From Fragilaria radians (taxonomy: Eukaryota; Bacillariophyta; Fragilariophyceae; Fragilariales; Fragilariaceae): a stretch of DNA of 64,000 nucleotides. The stretch lies in NCBI GenBank assembly GCA_900642245.1, contig CAAAJI010000006.1, positions 264,449-328,448 of the forward strand, read 5' to 3'. The notes under the pieces were generated by a model that worked only from the letters and a program-made list of their open reading frames with translations, did no database searches and was not told the DNA's origin. Shown here in pieces: positions 35,659-47,635 of this stretch (positions are counted from its first letter, which is position 1; each line of letters opens with the position of its first letter). The position numbers and the translations under genes were made by a program.

Positions 35659-38166
35659 TCATAGACAAAGCGCATCGAGGCGGCAGCCACTTTCATCTTC
35701 ATCAAATGGCCGGCTAGAACCCCTCTCATAAATAGCTGGAAATGGGACCGGAGAACACCCACCATTTTCCATGGAAGACTCTTCAATTACTGCAAAATTC
35801 GACGTTTCGTTCGGCACAGGACTTGATACGGATGTGTCGGATCCTCGCTTCAGCATATTGAAAAGATTGAAGCTATTTGCCTTTTCTGCGGTAACTGTAT
35901 TCTTCCAAAGACAGCCTGCGTGATTCCGACAAAGTGGACACGTCAGTGGATCGTGCTTCACTAACTCCCCATTCGTATGTCGCAACGTCAGTTTGGCGCT
36001 GTGAATAGGATGGTCTCGATTCGGAGACGGCGCAACGTTACGTCCACATGGCAGGCAGAAATGTCCAAATCGCTCCGTTTGATTTGTTTCAACACCGAAT
36101 AGCATCCATCGTAAAATCCCAAGTTCCATGATATCCGGATCCTGTCGTTCAATATCCTGACCTTCTGATTCATGAGGATTAACTACAAGGGCATCTGTGC
36201 TCTCGATACCATAATCGACAGCTTCTTTCCAAAGATAGTCAATCATTGTTGCTAGTTCTCTACTTTCAATTGTGGTCATGTCCAAGATTCCAAGAAATCT
36301 CAGCATAGTTTTCACCCTTGACTTACTGATTGGAATCTTATGAGTGTTTGCCGGAGACATTGGCCTTGGCAAATTCATGGCAAGGCCATCCGCCACTGTC
36401 ATGGCAGTGGGAGAAGATCCAATCATGACTAGCCCTACCAATGCTTGATACATTACTCTTTCGCTAGGCAAAGTTCCTGGTATACTTCGACGAGAAACGA
36501 CAGGATCTTCCATTCTTTTCTTCATTTCTCGTAACTTTTGTACGGCTTCTGTTGCCTGAATTTTTCCACCCGCCATTTCTTCAATGATTTCATCCAAATC
36601 GTCAGTAAGGACAGTAGTAAACACAGGTTTTATGATATCTTCTGGTCGGATGTTCCAAATTTCTTCAGATGAGGAAGACTGATGTTTGATTTGTCGATTT
36701 TTGGTGCGCTTAGAACTGGAATATCGATCTGTTATCCCTGATACCTCATCATTCTTTGGCAAAACCGATTTAGCAAACAGTTGATACCAGATTTGGATTG
36801 CACGTGTCAAGTCTTCACCTCGTCTACGCAATTGTCGTAAGTTTGGATTGATATCCCGTTCTAATGAAAGAACCGTTGGAACAGTAAGGAGCTTTCCCGA
36901 AGGCAATGTTCTTCGATGTGAGGCAAGATAGAATTGTCCAGCAGTCCGAAAGAAAGTGGCAGGAGAAAATTTAGTCCATTGTAATGATTCTGTACCTGAT
37001 CCAGAAGAATGTTGTGATAATTGTCTATGTAACAATTCTCGAGTGTATTCATGGCCCGGAAATAGAATCACATCTGAACCATCTTGGTTCCGTGCGTTTC
37101 CCAAGGCCCTGACGACAATTTCCGAAAAGCAGCGCTCGGTGGAGTACGACCCAGCCGATGCTCGAATGTAGCTACCAGCTACTTTCTTACCGTGGGACTG
37201 AAAATCCAAATCTGCTTCAAAGGCTACTCCTGCTCCAGCACTAAACATGGTGTCTCCAGTAAAGAGGAAAACAGAATGATTTGTACTTCCTTGTTTCGGT
37301 CGCAGTGCGTAGACAACAGATCCCCGAGTGTGAGCAGGAACTGCTATCACTTCAATTTCAATCCAATCATTCATGTCCATCGTTTCGTTCACTCCGCCTC
37401 GGGGTATATTTAGTCGCGAACCATTAACTACGGGATGCGTAGCATATGGAACACGTTCGGCGGCTCCTCCATATATGTGAAACTTAGGAGATTTCCCTCT
37501 ATGTAATTCCCATAACGCCCTATTTCCAGCAGTATGATCGTGATGTTTGTGCGTACTAAGGACAGCCAAAAGCTTTATTTCCCTTTTTTGATAGTGACGC
37601 GTTCTTATTGTATCCACTTGACTCAAAAACTCTTTTGCATCTCCACAATCGATAGCTATAGCTACCAAAGGCCCTTGACTTCTTCCATCAGTAAAAACTA
37701 TCAAATAGGCAATATTATCCAGTAGTTGAGGAATAGGATGGATGTAAACTCTATCTAAAATAACTTCAATTCTTTGCTCTAGAGTCCGCGAATGAAGTTT
37801 CTCTTTGTCCTTTTTGGCTGTTAGTCGTATGAGGAACAAGTGACCCCAACGCCCCAATCCAGTTGCATACAGAAATTCTGGAAGAATGGAGGGGAAAAGT
37901 TAAAGAGGAATGTGAATCCTGAGTTATGATAGAATGTTTAAGCTTCAACCAATCGCACAAAACGTACCAATGAGCCAAGGAGATCGCGCCATAACAGGTC
38001 CCAAAAGGATTCCAATAAAGATTGTAGGAACCGATGAAATAAATGTTACCAGTGCAGACAATCCCATGAGTAATAGCAGAATTGCAGAAACAGGAGTCAT
38101 GAAACAACGACTGTGTCGTAAAGCTCGAAGTTTCATCGCCAATGAATCATTATGAACGGGCTCCAT
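35659..38166 (-). CDS. Membrane-anchored metallo-beta-lactamase-fold hydrolase with Cys-rich C-terminal extension, two exons
   Basis: Exon 1 (38166-37968) encodes a leader with two hydrophobic segments (about residues 22-60, containing VSAILLLLMGLSALVTFI and IFIGILLGPVMA). A 90-base GTACGT..CCAG intron joins in phase 1 to exon 2 (37877-35659), for about 805 residues. The hydrolase domain has the full metal-ligand set of the glyoxalase II type: STHKHHDHTAG (His176, His178, Asp180, His181), VPAHTRGSVVY (His249), FTGDTMF (Asp275) and LFPGHEY (His342). Glyoxalase II hydrolyses S-lactoylglutathione, but enzymes of this fold act on many thioesters, so the substrate is not known. The roughly 450-residue extension is unlike glyoxalase II (about 260 residues) and ends with two C-x-x-C pairs (CLPCG, CPLCR) with intervening histidines that may bind zinc. 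Confidence 0.8.
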
Positions 38167-39188
38167 TCTTCTTGGAAAGACAATGCGGAATGAATTACAG
38201 AAAATTACCCAGTAGTTTCCCGATTACCAGGGTCAAGTAATGTAGTAGGTTGAGTTTGTTGAAGACAGGTAACTGATTTAGCCTGTTTGGTGCATGTAGA
38301 TAGAAATGAATGAACTTAAGATGCGATGTTGAAATGATTGAAGGGAAGAGACTTAATAACTTAACGAGGTAGCTCCTTGTCGTTAAATATCTCATCCGTT
38401 GAAAGGCAGTCACGGAAGGTTTCTTATTCACGGATTAAAAAGAAATATTACTTGTCTTTACAACATGATTGGTAAATAGGTAAATATGTTAAGGAAGCCC
38501 TATGCAGGAAAAATAAAGTTCCCAAAGATATTGCAGACTAAAGGCCTGCTCCCAATACTGTCATGGAGCAATGCCACAACACACATACTTACACTTTTAT
38601 ATCTATCCATTGCTCAAGGAAGCTAAATATTGGCAGTGCGTGCTCTGGGGGTGCAATTGATGTTGAATCAAAGAATTATTTAAACAAATCATTTTTACAG
38701 GGATCTCAAAATCATCCCTAGATTTACTCTCCAATTTTGCAACATTATTCTGGATATTGCTGCTTTGCCGTTTTTGTCAAATGTAGATTTTCATTTTTGT
38801 ATTAATATATCTCATAAACGTTTGGGGAATGTTTATGAGGTTATTAAAAAGTGGACATCACATCCTCTGCTTTGATAAGGAGTTCATAACTGAATTATGA
38901 GTGATTTGGATTTGAGTTTTTCTTTTAATTAAGCCATACAAGGTAGGCATGGTAAAATATTGGATTCCTTTTGTTGAAGAAATCTATATTGGAATATGGC
39001 TCTCTAGTGAATAAAATAACATTTGAAAAGGAACAATTAATCTTCCTATAGGTACTAGCAAAAGAAAAAACGTTGCATGATGCTAGCAACAAAAAGGGTG
39101 GCTGATATCCTTGAGGTCTGTCAGTGCTTTAATTCGGGCCTCGTATACAGTAGTACATGTGGACACTAGGCTTGTGACAGAATGTCAA
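38167..39188. other. Divergent promoter region
   Basis: About 1 kb between two genes transcribed away from each other. In-frame codons precede the next gene's ATG as far as 39111 but without an earlier ATG. No other feature was recognised. Confidence 0.5.
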
Positions 39189-40026
39189 ATGGCGACGAAC
39201 ATGTCGGCTCCCATGATATCTGATCGAAAGTCTCGTGTATTGCTGGGAATTACAGGATCTGTTGCTGCTATTAAGGGACCCAAACTATGCCTTGATTTAA
39301 TGAACTTGGGAATGGACGTACAAGTCGTGTTAACTCAGGGAGGTGCCCATTTTTGGAATAAATCGGAAGACTATGACCATGCATCCTGGATGGCGTTGCA
39401 ATCAAGAATTCAAGCTCGTCAATTGATAGTCTACTGTAAGTCTGTAATCTATATCCATCTAAATGGAGAAGGATGTTTGGGGAAGATCTTGAAATATTCT
39501 TCATTTTGTCATTTGTGAAAAGGGATTAGTTTCGTTCATCTCTCACTGAAAAAGAAATACCTTAGTTCCAGATGATGAATGGAAGGGATGGAATAAAATG
39601 GGAGATCCTGTTTTGCACATTCAATTAAGAGATTGGGCAGACATTGCATTGGTCGCACCATTATCAGCTCATACCTTGGCCAAAATCGCAGGAGGGCTTT
39701 GTGACGATACACTAACGTGTATCCTCCGTGCTTGGGATTTTCGGCCAACAGATGAACAGCATATAACTAGCACAAATTCCAAGCCAATTCTATTGGCACC
39801 TGCCATGAATACAGCCATGTGGAATCACCCCCTTACGCAGCAACAATTCCAAATTATTCAATCTTTTTCTGCCTCAGGTACTAGCATTGTTAAGGTACTT
39901 CCTCCCGTTGTAAAAACATTGGCCTGTGGTGATATTGGAACTGGTGCGATGGCAGATCTTGCAGATATCACAATAGAAGTAATGAACCAATTGTCCTGCA
40001 AAGGGAGAAGGGACGCCTCCTCATGA
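39189..40026 (+). CDS. PPCDC: Phosphopantothenoylcysteine decarboxylase, two exons
   Basis: Exons 39189-39435 and 39566-40026 are joined in phase 1 over a 130-base GTAAGT..CTTAG intron, giving about 235 residues. The join yields IVYF|PDDEWKGWNK, matching the D-E-W-x-x-W stretch of human PPCDC and plant HAL3. The flavoprotein core is complete: VLLGITGSVAAIKGPKL (FMN loop), DPVLHIQLRDWADIALVAPL (with the catalytic His of LHI), PAMNTAMWNHPL (substrate-binding P-x-M-N-x-x-M-W) and TLACGDIGTGAMAD with the catalytic Cys. The FMN enzyme decarboxylates 4'-phosphopantothenoylcysteine to 4'-phosphopantetheine in coenzyme A synthesis, normally as a soluble trimer. Length is normal. No fused ligase (CoaB) domain is present, as expected in eukaryotes. 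Confidence 0.95.
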
Positions 40027-42645
40027 TTCAAAAATGCATCAGAAGTATGAATGCAATGGGACGTTTTTTATCTGATGTCACAAAAGGAATGTATATCAAT
40101 GTTCAACTAATACTCAAAATCCCGGATATAATTTATCAACTTACTCCAAGCTTAAACTTCGACCCTTACTTATTATCGAGTCTATCTTGCCTTGAGTTCT
40201 AAATTGAGGATATGTAGGGAGGGCAAAGTGGACAAGCAAGGAGTAGATGTTGTCACAAGTTGTAAAAGATAAAGGTAGTGACTGACTATTTTCAACATTG
40301 CTAATGATAATTCCATGTTTTCATGACATAAACTTAACACTGCGGACATAGACCAAAGAAAGTTGCAGCCCCATCATAAGGAAAATAGTTAAGGCGGGTA
40401 GCACAACATGTCGGTCCTTAAAACTTGTCCTAGAAAATCGTGTGTCTAGTAAATGTTTTATAAGAATATTTGATCTTTTCCGCTTATTCACGATTTACGT
40501 CTCCAATTTGTATGATGTTTTGTAATCACTTAATTACATGACCAATACCTTTGCTAACTCTACAATGTGAAGGTTCTCTTTTGCAATCAATCATTCGGAA
40601 AATTGATGTGCTGGAAAAAGTCGTGGATGAAATGGGTCCATATTGCAAGATGATTTCTGAATTTACCAGTGAAATGTCTTTCAAAAAGAAATGACTGTCA
40701 ATAAATCATTACCCAGCTTTTTATGGGGGAAAAATAAGTTCATAAATCATGAATTGTTGTATCACTCAAACCCTACAATGTATAGCTTGTTGCTAACAGA
40801 CAAATTTGGATGAAAAAGGAATCCAAGACAAAGGCAAATGAAAAGTACTCGTTCATTTGTCTGGTAATCATTGTAACGTTAAAAACATGACGAAATTGCG
40901 GAATGATATTGGACAATAAGTTATCCTACAACTCTGGAATATATAGGTGTTTTCATGTTGTCCACCTGTAACTTAGTTCGTCATGTTCCATTACCCAAAC
41001 ACCGAAACACCTACAAAAAACAGATTTCAATAACACTTTATACGACAAATGTGTAATCTATTTGGCTCATCAATCAAGAAGTGTGAAACTTGTTGTGGAT
41101 TTCAGGATAATTTTACATTCCGGTAATAATTTTGGAAATCAATTCCAAAGGCCAAATTATTAGTCATAAAGAATCAATAGGGGTCATAAAGTTCCGAAGA
41201 GAGTGAACATTATAGCATGAAACCCAAACTAAGGGAGACGTACCTGTGATATCTTAAAACTCTAGTAAATTGATTGATTACGAAGAAGCGGATAGTTCAT
41301 GGCTACTAAAGTAATTACTTTATTACGGACAACTCAGAAGAAAAAATAGTGAGAAGGCATGAGTATTAAGACAATTCAACTCTGACTTGAACCTGAAGTG
41401 CTCTACAACTCAGATATCACATTGATTACTACCGTATTTACACAAATTCGGAAGAAGACGCATTTATTCATGATTGCTACAAATTAGTGTCTGGATATGG
41501 TCTTGCACAACGTGCTAGGTGTTTCTGTAAACTTGATACTGAACCATGTATTGTAGAATTCGCTTTTGCTGGACTTGTAAAGTTTTCATGTTTCTTCCTT
41601 TGTATTTGGCTCCAAGTTGGAATGGATTTCCTCGAGTGTTTTGCAAAATAAGCTACTTAATGGAGATGCAATAGCTTGAGGAGAATAATGAAATGAATGA
41701 TAATCTTTTTATTCCAAATGCTAAAAGCACATTTTGTACCCGCTTGTGCACAATCTCCATGATTGTACTTGCAGTTGCTTTGACTTCAATGCAAGAGCTC
41801 TCACATATTTGAAGTCACGTTTGAATTCACCACAAATGTCAAAGAAAATAATTTCAGGACACGGATAATGTGCCTGTCAAGTATCATGGAAACATATCCT
41901 GGATAAAAATGATTGACTTATTTGTGCCTTCATCAATTTCAAACCAGCTTGTAGCTGGATGGCATAGTAATGGAAGCAAAAGGAACCAATAGATCCACAT
42001 ATACAAGGAAGGGGAGTAAGATGCTGCTATTCTGAAAGATGCCTCAGGAATATAGATGCTGCTAGCAGCAATATCAGCCAGTCTAAGATATTATTCCTCT
42101 TGAGTGATAGTGAAGATCACTACTGATTCTGTTATGGGAAACAATTCTTTTTTCCGGTTAGAGCTGGTGGACCTAAAGTTATTATTTGTTTATTAATTAC
42201 AATTACACCATGCTAAGTACAACCTTAATCTAATTTATGATCTAGTCCTGTACAAACGGCAATTCAATATGACTTAGAGTCAAAAATAGGAAACAGAAAG
42301 AAATGGTAGGAAGAGGTACATTGAAGTATCCTTTTTCTATGAGTTCAATACATGGGGTATTGCATAAAGGTAAGGATTCAAAATTTGTTGGGTTTGACTT
42401 GACTAGGGTTACATGTAGCAATTGCTTGCATGGAAATATTTGCAATGGTGTTTTCGAATCATCAAAAATGACAATGTTCATCGTTATTAGCGGAAGTAGA
42501 GCTTTCAATCTTTGCAGTTCGCGTGCCACTGTCACACGAAACACATATGCTCGGAAAAATTGTAAAGGGCTATCCTTCACTTGAAAATCCGACTTTAATT
42601 TTTAGATCGGATTTTTAACCTGAATATCATTTTTAAGGGGTGATC
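40027..42645. other. Long gene-free stretch
   Basis: About 2.6 kb of AT-rich DNA. Overlapping open frames on both strands at 42240-42580, just upstream of the next gene, begin with non-ATG codons or lack motifs and are probably chance. No RNA gene or repeat was recognised. Confidence 0.4.
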
Positions 42646-44298
42646 ATGGACCATATATCAACATGGACTAACGAAGATGTCCTTAAATGGTCACATCAGG
42701 TTGTGAGGTTATCACAATATACTATTGATGCCTTGAGAGAACATAACATTGACGGCATGATGCTTGTCAATTGGTCTGAAGATGAGCTAGAAACCGCTCT
42801 TGGATTGAAGAATGTTTCTATCAACAATAATGACTGGAAAGTAATTCAGTACTTTAGATTTCAGAACAGCATGCTAGATCTCTCGACTGCTGTAGATTTG
42901 AATAGGGAAATGATCGAAGAGTTTGAGTCCTCTGGTTATCCTCCTATCGACAAGGCGGCACTAAATGTATTGAAAACAAGGTTGCAACCAGAAATCCAAC
43001 AAATCGTTGACGATTTTGAATTTGCGTGCAGCATCCAAGAGCAAGATTTTGATCCACAATTTTACAATGACCTCGATTTTGCGCGGGAACAGCAAACATT
43101 CTTCGATTTACAACGGACCCAATGTGATTCCGATCATCAATACGCTCTTGAACTATCTAGAGGCTTTGATAGAGGACATGCAAGAACTGCTCGTCCGGTG
43201 AAGAGCGTGCCTGCTGTGATGGATCATCCCATCTCGTCAATGGCGTTGAGGCCCACATCATTACCTGTTCCGACCATGACCCAATCAAAAGTAAAGGTAA
43301 CTGAAGTTGATTCCTTTGAAAGTTCAGGAACAACTAGAAAGATAAATACTAAAACTCAAGGCCTGTTAAACTTTGCAAGCAGTTTAAATGTTTCAAAGGT
43401 GAAGAAGAAATGCGACGTATGCATCAGCGAACAAAGCATTCTTTACACCCACTCGTGTGGTCATATCAATTGTAAGGAATGCCTCAAACAGCTATTTCGC
43501 ACAGCTCTTCGTGACATTACAATGTTGCCATTGAGATGCTGTGAAGTTGAAATCGATTTAACACCGGTAAAATCATTATTGAATGAGGACGAAGCAACAC
43601 TGTTATTGCAACGAAACTCCGAGAGTAAAGTGAAGGAAAAGATGTATTGTCCACAGTGTAATATTTTCATTAATCTTGATAATCTGAACACCTCACAAAG
43701 CAAAACTATTACTTGCAAAGGTTGCCTTACGTCTCTTTGCTCTGAATGCAGAACGAGATCTCATCAATTTCGTACATGCTCTGAAAATAAAGCAGACAAT
43801 CAGAGTACTTCTGATAAGGCAATATTAAACTTGGCATCAAGTAAAGGTTGGAAGCAATGCCCTATGTGTAGGGTTATAATAGAACTGGAATATGGGTGTA
43901 ACCACATGACATGCTCATTCTGTAGATTTCATTTTTGCTTCAAATGTCTCAAACCTTGGAGCACGGCAACAGGAAATTGCAGCTCCGGAATCTGTGAGGT
44001 TTGGGATGCAAATAAGCTGATTCAAGCTGGAGATGATCGAATCGTGAATGAAGAACTGGTACTGGGACGACAATACCGACCGGAAGAAAGAGTGGCTCGG
44101 CAAATGGTGCACGTTCGAGCACTAAGTAGAAATGAGACATGTCGGCATAGCTGGGTTAGACGATATGGGAATAAGGGAGCTTGCGAAGCCTGTGGCTTTA
44201 GCTTATGGCAATACGGAATGGTGTGCCAAGGAGCATGTAACGCAACGGTGTGTTACACTTGCGCTCACCATAGAATTGCAGCTATTGGATGGAGGTAA
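42646..44298 (+). CDS. SAM-domain RBR-type E3 ubiquitin ligase
   Basis: A single exon of 550 residues. Residues 1-75 form a SAM domain (STWTNEDVLKWSHQV, NIDGMMLVNWSEDELETALG). An acidic helical linker with low-complexity Ser/Thr follows. The RING1 of an RBR triad starts near 254 (CDVC, then SCGHINCKECL), the in-between-RING near 333 (CPQC to CSECRTRSH), and RING2 near 402 (KQCPMCRVIIELEYGCNHMT, then CSFCRFHFCFKC). The catalytic RING2 cysteine is Cys418 in YGCNHM. RBR ligases take ubiquitin from an E2 as a thioester on this cysteine. A further C-terminal segment rich in Cys/His (CRHSWVRRYGNKGACEACGF, then CYTCAHH) could be an extra zinc module. The SAM domain may oligomerise the ligase or recruit substrate. 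The substrate is unknown. Confidence 0.92.
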   Translation: MDHISTWTNEDVLKWSHQVVRLSQYTIDALREHNIDGMMLVNWSEDELETALGLKNVSINNNDWKVIQYFRFQNSMLDLSTAVDLNREMIEEFESSGYPPIDKAALNVLKTRLQPEIQQIVDDFEFACSIQEQDFDPQFYNDLDFAREQQTFFDLQRTQCDSDHQYALELSRGFDRGHARTARPVKSVPAVMDHPISSMALRPTSLPVPTMTQSKVKVTEVDSFESSGTTRKINTKTQGLLNFASSLNVSKVKKKCDVCISEQSILYTHSCGHINCKECLKQLFRTALRDITMLPLRCCEVEIDLTPVKSLLNEDEATLLLQRNSESKVKEKMYCPQCNIFINLDNLNTSQSKTITCKGCLTSLCSECRTRSHQFRTCSENKADNQSTSDKAILNLASSKGWKQCPMCRVIIELEYGCNHMTCSFCRFHFCFKCLKPWSTATGNCSSGICEVWDANKLIQAGDDRIVNEELVLGRQYRPEERVARQMVHVRALSRNETCRHSWVRRYGNKGACEACGFSLWQYGMVCQGACNATVCYTCAHHRIAAIGWR

Positions 44299-45384
44299 AG
44301 GGTGCTGGAAGAGTATCGAGGAGATCAAGTAATAATTGTTCGTGTATGATTTTTGCTGAAGTTAACGGTTCATTTTTCCAAAGGAGAAAATTGTGAGATT
44401 TATTATTTTCACATGTAGCTTTGGTTCCCAACTAAAAGTTTCATTTGCAACATTTTTGCATCAAGACTTTGTCTAGGTTGCAAGACATTTAATTTTATTG
44501 CTGTTTGCTCTCCTGATGAAATCAAAGCAACGTTGGTAATTCAAGTATTGTTCATTAAATTTGTTTTATCAACTTTTTTGTTCAAAAAAAATCGTTTTAT
44601 CCTCCGAAAAGCAATAAGTCAGGTATGATGTGTTTCAGATGGTTTTGTTCGTTTGATGACTGTATACATCAACTCATAGTCCTTTTAAGTTCTAGGATCA
44701 TGTCGTATGGAATGCAAAATCAGGCTTTTGATGAGTGGGACCCATGGGTATGTCACTTGTTTAGAGCAGCTGCATGTGTGATAGATAGTGAACAAACGCT
44801 ACACTGTAAGTCACAAAGGTGCAAAGCATAACTGAACGGGACATGAAATAATATATCTCACACCAAGCGTATCAAGAGCTAGATGAAAGACAAACACAAG
44901 TAAAAGACACAAGCAGAAAAATTGCGATTGTTTTTAATTGGTCCAATAACATGTTACCTGTATACTTTCTAGTTGTGTATCTCATTACATTTTGTCATCT
45001 GACTTGGCCTCATTTCTTTGAAATTTCTTTAAGCCAATGGCTTCATGTAGTGGGTCTTGTTCATCAAGGATTGTTTACTTTCTTTGTCATGTAATTCAAT
45101 CCTTAACATTGCGTATTTTAATGGTGTAGGAATGGGATTTTTCATGAAAGGCATTTATGGCCTTGTAAAATCCTATTGTAGCAAGTCATACACCAATTTG
45201 ACAATATGTTAAGCATGGACGTGAAAACTGAAAAGGAAACAAAATTTTGTTTGAACTTGTATGGAGTCATTTAAAAATGCCTCCTTCTCGTTCTTAATTA
45301 CTCGTCTACTTTTTAATTTCGGATTAAATTCCGAATCTATTTTCCTTTCCTCATGTATCCTATTCATACGATAACTGAGAACCA
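44299..45384. other. Intergenic, no gene seen
   Basis: About 1.1 kb between two genes in the same direction. AT-rich, with only short open frames lacking motifs. Confidence 0.5.
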
Positions 45385-46968
45385 ATGCAGAATATAGTTA
45401 TAATGACAAATAGCGGGAAACCATTTTTTTGCCGGTTTGAGCATGGGTACGAATCCAGAGTATGTGGTATGGTGCAGGCACTCATGGCAACGTCCACAGC
45501 GTCGGATCTCGGTAACATGAAATCCTTGTCAACACAATCAACGTCATTTCTATTTCTTACTATTGGTGAGATTACCCTAATGGGAATCATCACAAGGAAA
45601 GAGTCACAGAGGACTTCGGATGGGCATTTGTTCATGCGGTTACGGCTCGAGTACCTTTATTGTCAAATACTATTTACGATGACTCAACAAGTGCATTCCA
45701 TTCTGTGTCGTAATCCAAATTATGACATTTCCGACGCTCTAGAGACTAGTGAGGTGAACATGAGAAGTTTAATTGATGATAGTGAAGGTCAGAAGGCCGG
45801 ATACATTTTAACAGGAGCCATTGAAGCTATTTGTCCCATAACCAACGATTTACGGAAGCTTACTTCCATGGCATTACTCCATGCCACTCAGGATACACCA
45901 GATACAATATTCGCTTTGCTTCTTGTAGGTGAAAAATTACTTTCAATTGTACAGCCAAGTACATTATCACTTCAACTCTCGACATCTGACTTAAGGATTC
46001 TCATCAAATTTATTAACTCACAACCAGCATTGAAAACTAGCGAACTATGGACTCCTGTATGCCTTCCACGTTTCAATGCAGACGGTTTCTTATATGCCTA
46101 TATTTCTTACCTTGACTTGGACTCTGATCTTATTCTAGTCTTGATTAGCCAAATTAGTGAAACCTCTCAATTTGACCTCTTTCGGAAGGCTTCGTTTGAT
46201 GTCAAAAGATCGATAGGGATACCGGTCCCAATTGGATCAGTACTTCGAATCAATAAAGGTACTACCGATACTGATGTCATGTGGACTCGTGAACCGTTGG
46301 AAACCGAAGGACCTTCAGAGGATCAGGATCAGAAAATTGGGTTTGCTAGCTCCCAGCCATCGAATGAAAGCGATTGCGCTCTATTACAAGAAATCAGGCT
46401 AGCGAACGATCCCGAGTATATTATGGAACTCTTTGATGAATATATCAGCCTAGGCAATGTTCAACACTTTCTTTTTCGCAAGGATGTACAGATACTCGGT
46501 CATAGTACCATCGACTGTGGTGAGTTACCTCAGTGCTTCTGCCCACCCTTGGACTTTCCTTTGGCAGATAACATAGACACGCAATATGTTTGGAGTGCTT
46601 ATGAGAAGTTAAGTCTCCGTATGCGTGGAGAATCATTAAGTTCAGCCTTGACATTGGGAATACCTTGTGAATCTCATGATAGCAAAGTTCAGAACAAGCC
46701 ACAAGAGCCGGACTTAATTCCTTCTCTCAATCATGTTCTTTTGGCCATGAAACTTGTCGAATCAATCCCTGTTACAAATGGAATATCCTATATAAATGAT
46801 GGAAAATTCTTGTTTTTGGCAATGAACGGAAAGAGCTTTGAGCTCTATTGCACCTTTCCTGCAACTGATGAGGTTAATGATGCAACGTCATCTGCATCTC
46901 TCCTCGCCAAATCTCTTGTTGCTGATAGCGGTAAACTCTTTCTGCTTGAACCATTGACGTGGAAATAG
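45385..46968 (+). CDS. MON1: MON1 vacuolar fusion / Rab7 exchange-factor subunit
   Basis: A single-exon protein of 527 residues. The N terminus begins directly with the conserved strand NIVIMTNSGKPFFCRFEHG of the first longin domain, followed by GMVQALMATS, FLFLTIGEITLMGI and the helix RLRLEYLYCQILFTMTQQ. The second longin part contains DTIFALLLVGEKLLSIVQP, and ELWTPVCLPRFNADGFLYAY marks the hallmark W-x-P-x-C-L-P-x-F-N motif. The end carries SFELYCTFPATD and KLFLLEPLTW, matching the family terminus. With CCZ1, MON1 forms the GEF that activates Rab7 on late endosomes and vacuoles. Many relatives have a long acidic N-terminal extension, absent here. An upstream exon is possible but not needed for a full core. 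Confidence 0.93.
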   Translation: MQNIVIMTNSGKPFFCRFEHGYESRVCGMVQALMATSTASDLGNMKSLSTQSTSFLFLTIGEITLMGIITRKESQRTSDGHLFMRLRLEYLYCQILFTMTQQVHSILCRNPNYDISDALETSEVNMRSLIDDSEGQKAGYILTGAIEAICPITNDLRKLTSMALLHATQDTPDTIFALLLVGEKLLSIVQPSTLSLQLSTSDLRILIKFINSQPALKTSELWTPVCLPRFNADGFLYAYISYLDLDSDLILVLISQISETSQFDLFRKASFDVKRSIGIPVPIGSVLRINKGTTDTDVMWTREPLETEGPSEDQDQKIGFASSQPSNESDCALLQEIRLANDPEYIMELFDEYISLGNVQHFLFRKDVQILGHSTIDCGELPQCFCPPLDFPLADNIDTQYVWSAYEKLSLRMRGESLSSALTLGIPCESHDSKVQNKPQEPDLIPSLNHVLLAMKLVESIPVTNGISYINDGKFLFLAMNGKSFELYCTFPATDEVNDATSSASLLAKSLVADSGKLFLLEPLTWK

Positions 46969-47635
46969 CATGTACGAAACAGAAGATGTTGTTTCCACTG
47001 TTGTCAAAATGTAAAAGTGATGACATGTCAGATTCTTTCTTTGGCATCCTGGATGTAAAATGTAAAGTACAGAAAACAGATATAAGATCGGCTTACCTCG
47101 GGAAGTAGATTTTAAATGAAGAATTTTATTTGAATCCTTACCTTTTAGTATTTTCATTGAAATCTGTACAACAAATGTTCAACCACATTTCATCATTTAG
47201 TGCAACATGTGTTCTTGATAACAGCTATACCATCCTCCATAATATATGTTGGGTATTGTGCCCTTGCTTGCTTATAACAAGGAAATTATAGATATATGGG
47301 GACTAACCAGGAAATGAAAATGTGTAACGGCGGTGATACAAAACGTGATGATTGTCTTCTGTAAATTAGCGAGAATTAAATTATGGCACAAAAAAATATT
47401 GCACTGATAAAAGAATAAACGGATGCTCGTTCACTAGTCTATGTAAAATAATTTGGCATTGTCTAAAGGATCATGCTATAAGGAAAATACTCATCAAATT
47501 TCTGTGGGTGCTTCACAGACGTTCAAATATTGGTTTGTCTTTTGGACGACAAATTAGAATAATGACATTAAATCTTGATTGAGAAAAGACCAATAAAAGT
47601 GCTGGAAGGTTTACCTTCCACATGGCATTCTTATA
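46969..47635. other. Intergenic between convergent genes
   Basis: About 0.7 kb between the 3' ends of MON1 and the lipase gene. No feature was recognised. Confidence 0.5.

Noticed and set aside
42242..42580. 112-codon minus-strand frame upstream of the RBR ligase
   Set aside because: It starts with GTG, overlaps an equally long plus-strand frame and has no motif.
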